Of a stretch of DNA of 5,306 nucleotides, positions 3,532-5,306 are shown piece by piece. The DNA is from Rhodospirillaceae bacterium CCH5-H10 (GTDB taxonomy: Bacteria > Pseudomonadota > Alphaproteobacteria > Reyranellales > Reyranellaceae), in NCBI GenBank assembly GCA_001557035.1, contig LSKJ01000298.1, forward strand, positions 1-5,306. Direction: 5' to 3'. Below the pieces are notes generated by a model. That model was not told where the DNA came from, did no database searches, and saw only the letters and a program-made list of their open reading frames with translations. Position 1 is the first letter of the stretch; every line of letters starts with the position of its first letter. The position numbers and the translations under genes were made by a program.

Positions 3532-5306
3532 ATGTCGAATCTTTCCCTCTTGGCGGCCACGCCCGCGCCGCTGCGCTCGCTCGTCTGCGCCTCTGCTGAT
3601 CTGCCCACCGGTATTGCCGCGGCAGCTCACCTTCTCCTCCCCGACCTCGAACGCGGCCGCCGTATCGATGCGGTGGGTCTACGCGCCGCCATGGAGCGCG
3701 CCTTCGGCGGCTCCGATGCCGCCGGCGCCTGGGACTGGAAGACTGCCTATGATGCCTGCGAGGCGGCGACCGTGCTGTTCATGCGCAAGTTCGGCCCTGT
3801 CATTCGGGCGCGGGCTGGGTCGCCGGCTGCCGAACTGTCCATGCTCAGCAAGATCGCGGCGTGTCTTCCTACACATACGCGACGCTCCGAAGAGAGCCAA
3901 ACGCTGCAACAATTCTCGACGCCGCTCGCGCTCGGGTTTGTCGCCGCCAGCGCCGCTGCGATCGGCCCGGCCGACCTCATGCTCGAGCCCTCGGCCGGCA
4001 CGGGGCTGCTCGCCATCTTCGCGGAGCTTGCCGGCAGTAAGCTGCAGTTGAACGAGCTGGGGGAGACCCGCGCGGCTTTGCTCGGGCGGCTGTTTCCCGC
4101 TGTCGGGACGACACGCTACGACGCGGCTCACATCCACGACCATCTCGACGAAGCCGTCCGTCCGAGCGTCGTGCTGATGAACCCGCCGTTCTCGGCAGCG
4201 GCGCATGTCGACGGCGCGGTGGCGGATGCCGCCCTGCGCCATGTCTCGTCGGCGCTTGCGCGACTGGCCAAGGGCGGACGCCTCGTCGCGATCACCGGCG
4301 CCAGCCTCTCGCCGGACCATCCATTGTGGCGCGAGGCCTTCGTCCGCCTTCAGGAACACGGCTGTGTCGTGTTCAGCGCCGCCGTCGATGGTCGCGTTTA
4401 TGCTCGCCACGGTACCGCGGTCCAGACTCGGCTGACGGTCATCGACGGCACACCGGCCGATGATCCGAGGTCGTTTCCGGCATCACCGGGCATGGCACCT
4501 GATGTCGCGACGCTGCTTCAGTGGGTGGCGTCCCATGTTCCGGCACGCTTGCCTCTTCATGGCACCGCGCTTCCTGCATCCGTCCCTCCCGTCACGGTTG
4601 TGTCGCATCGGAAGCCCGCCCGGCAGCTGCGCGCCGTTGCTAGCGATTCGCTTGAACGAGGGGGAACGGAGCTCGCCTACGAGACCGTGGACTGGAAGCC
4701 GGCCGAGGGCGGCAGCCTCACCGAGGCGCTGTACGAAGGATATGAGCTGCAGTCGATCCGGATTGCCGGTGCGCGGTCCCATCCGACACGGCTGGTACAG
4801 TCGGCGGCAATGGCGTCCGTCGCGCCGCCTAAGCCGAGCTATCGGCCAAGCCTGCCGGCCAATGTCATCGACGAGGGCCTGTTGTCCGACGCGCAGCTCG
4901 AGAGCGTCATCTATGCCGGCGAAGCACACCTCGGGCATCTCGCCGGGTCGTCGGTGGTCGACGAGACCTTCGACCTCCTCTCGGCCGCACCCGATGGGGC
5001 CGAGGGCGCCGTTCGTTTCCGGCGGGGCTGGATGCTGGGCGACGGCACCGGCGCCGGCAAGGGTCGCCAGGTCGCCGGGATCCTGCTCGACAACTGGCTG
5101 CAGGGTCGCAAACGCGCGGTGTGGGTGTCGAAGTCCGACAAGCTGATCGAGGATGCCCAGCGCGACTGGTCGGCGCTCGGCATGGAACGCCTGCTGGTGA
5201 CTCCATTGTCCCGCTTTCGCCAGGGCACACCGATCCGCCTGGAGCAGGGCATCCTTTTTGCCACCTACGCCACGCTACGGACCGACGCGCGCGAGGAAAG
5301 GGTTTC
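3532..5306 (+). CDS. Methyltransferase / strawberry-notch-type helicase fusion, N-terminal part, runs off the right edge
   Basis: The frame is open from the ATG at 3532 to the window end, giving 591 residues. An N-terminal class-I SAM-dependent methyltransferase domain shows QFSTP (127-131), motif I EPSAGTG (152-158) and motif IV NPPF (217-220), the pattern of DNA N6-adenine methyltransferases. A variable linker follows (about 320-450). The helicase-like part starts at LSDAQLES (451-458) and has an unusual Walker A, GDGTGAGKGRQ (503-513, lysine 510). It continues with VWVSKSDKLIEDAQRDW (530-546) and GILFATYATLR (573-583), all typical of strawberry-notch-like NTPases. The Walker B and helicase C domains should follow outside the window. 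As I remember the family, members are about 1400-1500 residues, so perhaps 40% is seen. Phage P1 DarB has a similar combination, so protection or remodelling of incoming DNA is a reasonable inference, but the true substrate is unknown. Confidence 0.9.
   Translation, partial: MSNLSLLAATPAPLRSLVCASADLPTGIAAAAHLLLPDLERGRRIDAVGLRAAMERAFGGSDAAGAWDWKTAYDACEAATVLFMRKFGPVIRARAGSPAAELSMLSKIAACLPTHTRRSEESQTLQQFSTPLALGFVAASAAAIGPADLMLEPSAGTGLLAIFAELAGSKLQLNELGETRAALLGRLFPAVGTTRYDAAHIHDHLDEAVRPSVVLMNPPFSAAAHVDGAVADAALRHVSSALARLAKGGRLVAITGASLSPDHPLWREAFVRLQEHGCVVFSAAVDGRVYARHGTAVQTRLTVIDGTPADDPRSFPASPGMAPDVATLLQWVASHVPARLPLHGTALPASVPPVTVVSHRKPARQLRAVASDSLERGGTELAYETVDWKPAEGGSLTEALYEGYELQSIRIAGARSHPTRLVQSAAMASVAPPKPSYRPSLPANVIDEGLLSDAQLESVIYAGEAHLGHLAGSSVVDETFDLLSAAPDGAEGAVRFRRGWMLGDGTGAGKGRQVAGILLDNWLQGRKRAVWVSKSDKLIEDAQRDWSALGMERLLVTPLSRFRQGTPIRLEQGILFATYATLRTDAREERV

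Noticed and set aside
3679..4410. Long antisense frame inside the methyltransferase region (243 codons)
   Set aside because: It lies opposite the frame carrying EPSAGTG and NPPF, matches no family I know, and is expected at this GC content.
3614..5146. Plus-strand frames at 3614-4051, 4205-4435 and 4460-5146
   Set aside because: All lie in one shifted frame of the open methyltransferase-helicase gene and give arginine/serine-rich, low-complexity translations typical of off-frame reading.

Overview
The window is GC-rich and has the codon habits of an alphaproteobacterium, most likely a Hyphomicrobiales or Rhodospirillales relative. The sequence alone does not give the genus. It looks like a junction between ordinary chromosome (left) and the edge of an integrated element (right).

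Left, about 1-608: the N-terminal 160 residues of an acyl-CoA synthetase read leftward off the window edge. Divergent from it, a good stable-RNA promoter (523-551) leads into the 5' half of a tRNA-Leu(CAA) gene. That gene keeps its acceptor 5' strand, D arm and anticodon loop, then stops matching a tRNA at about 609-616. No matching 3' half exists in the window. Base composition falls from about 65% to about 42% GC in the next 60 bases.

Middle, about 609-1188: no convincing protein gene. It holds a complete but different tRNA-Leu(CAA) at 766-852 with encoded CCA, a short direct repeat and a 17-bp dyad just upstream of it, and about 280 bases with little more than a small dyad. The simplest reading is that an element recombined into the anticodon loop of the first tRNA-Leu. 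The second tRNA-Leu could then cover the lost decoding function.

Right, 1189-5306: two large genes on the plus strand. The first is a 709-residue ParB-family protein with no ParA beside it. The second, incomplete at the window edge, is a fusion of an N-terminal DNA adenine-methyltransferase-like domain and a strawberry-notch-type helicase. Such genes are typical cargo or backbone of plasmids, integrative conjugative elements and genomic islands in alphaproteobacteria. A strong intrinsic terminator separates the two genes, so they are probably separate transcription units. Each nevertheless has a GAGAG/CTCTC hairpin in its leader just upstream of the ribosome binding site, which suggests a common post-transcriptional or regulatory signal.

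The points most worth following are the split and spare tRNA-Leu arrangement, the shared leader hairpin, the ParB protein with glycine in place of the usual glutamate of its GERR motif, and the methyltransferase-helicase fusion as a possible DarB-like protector of transferred DNA.
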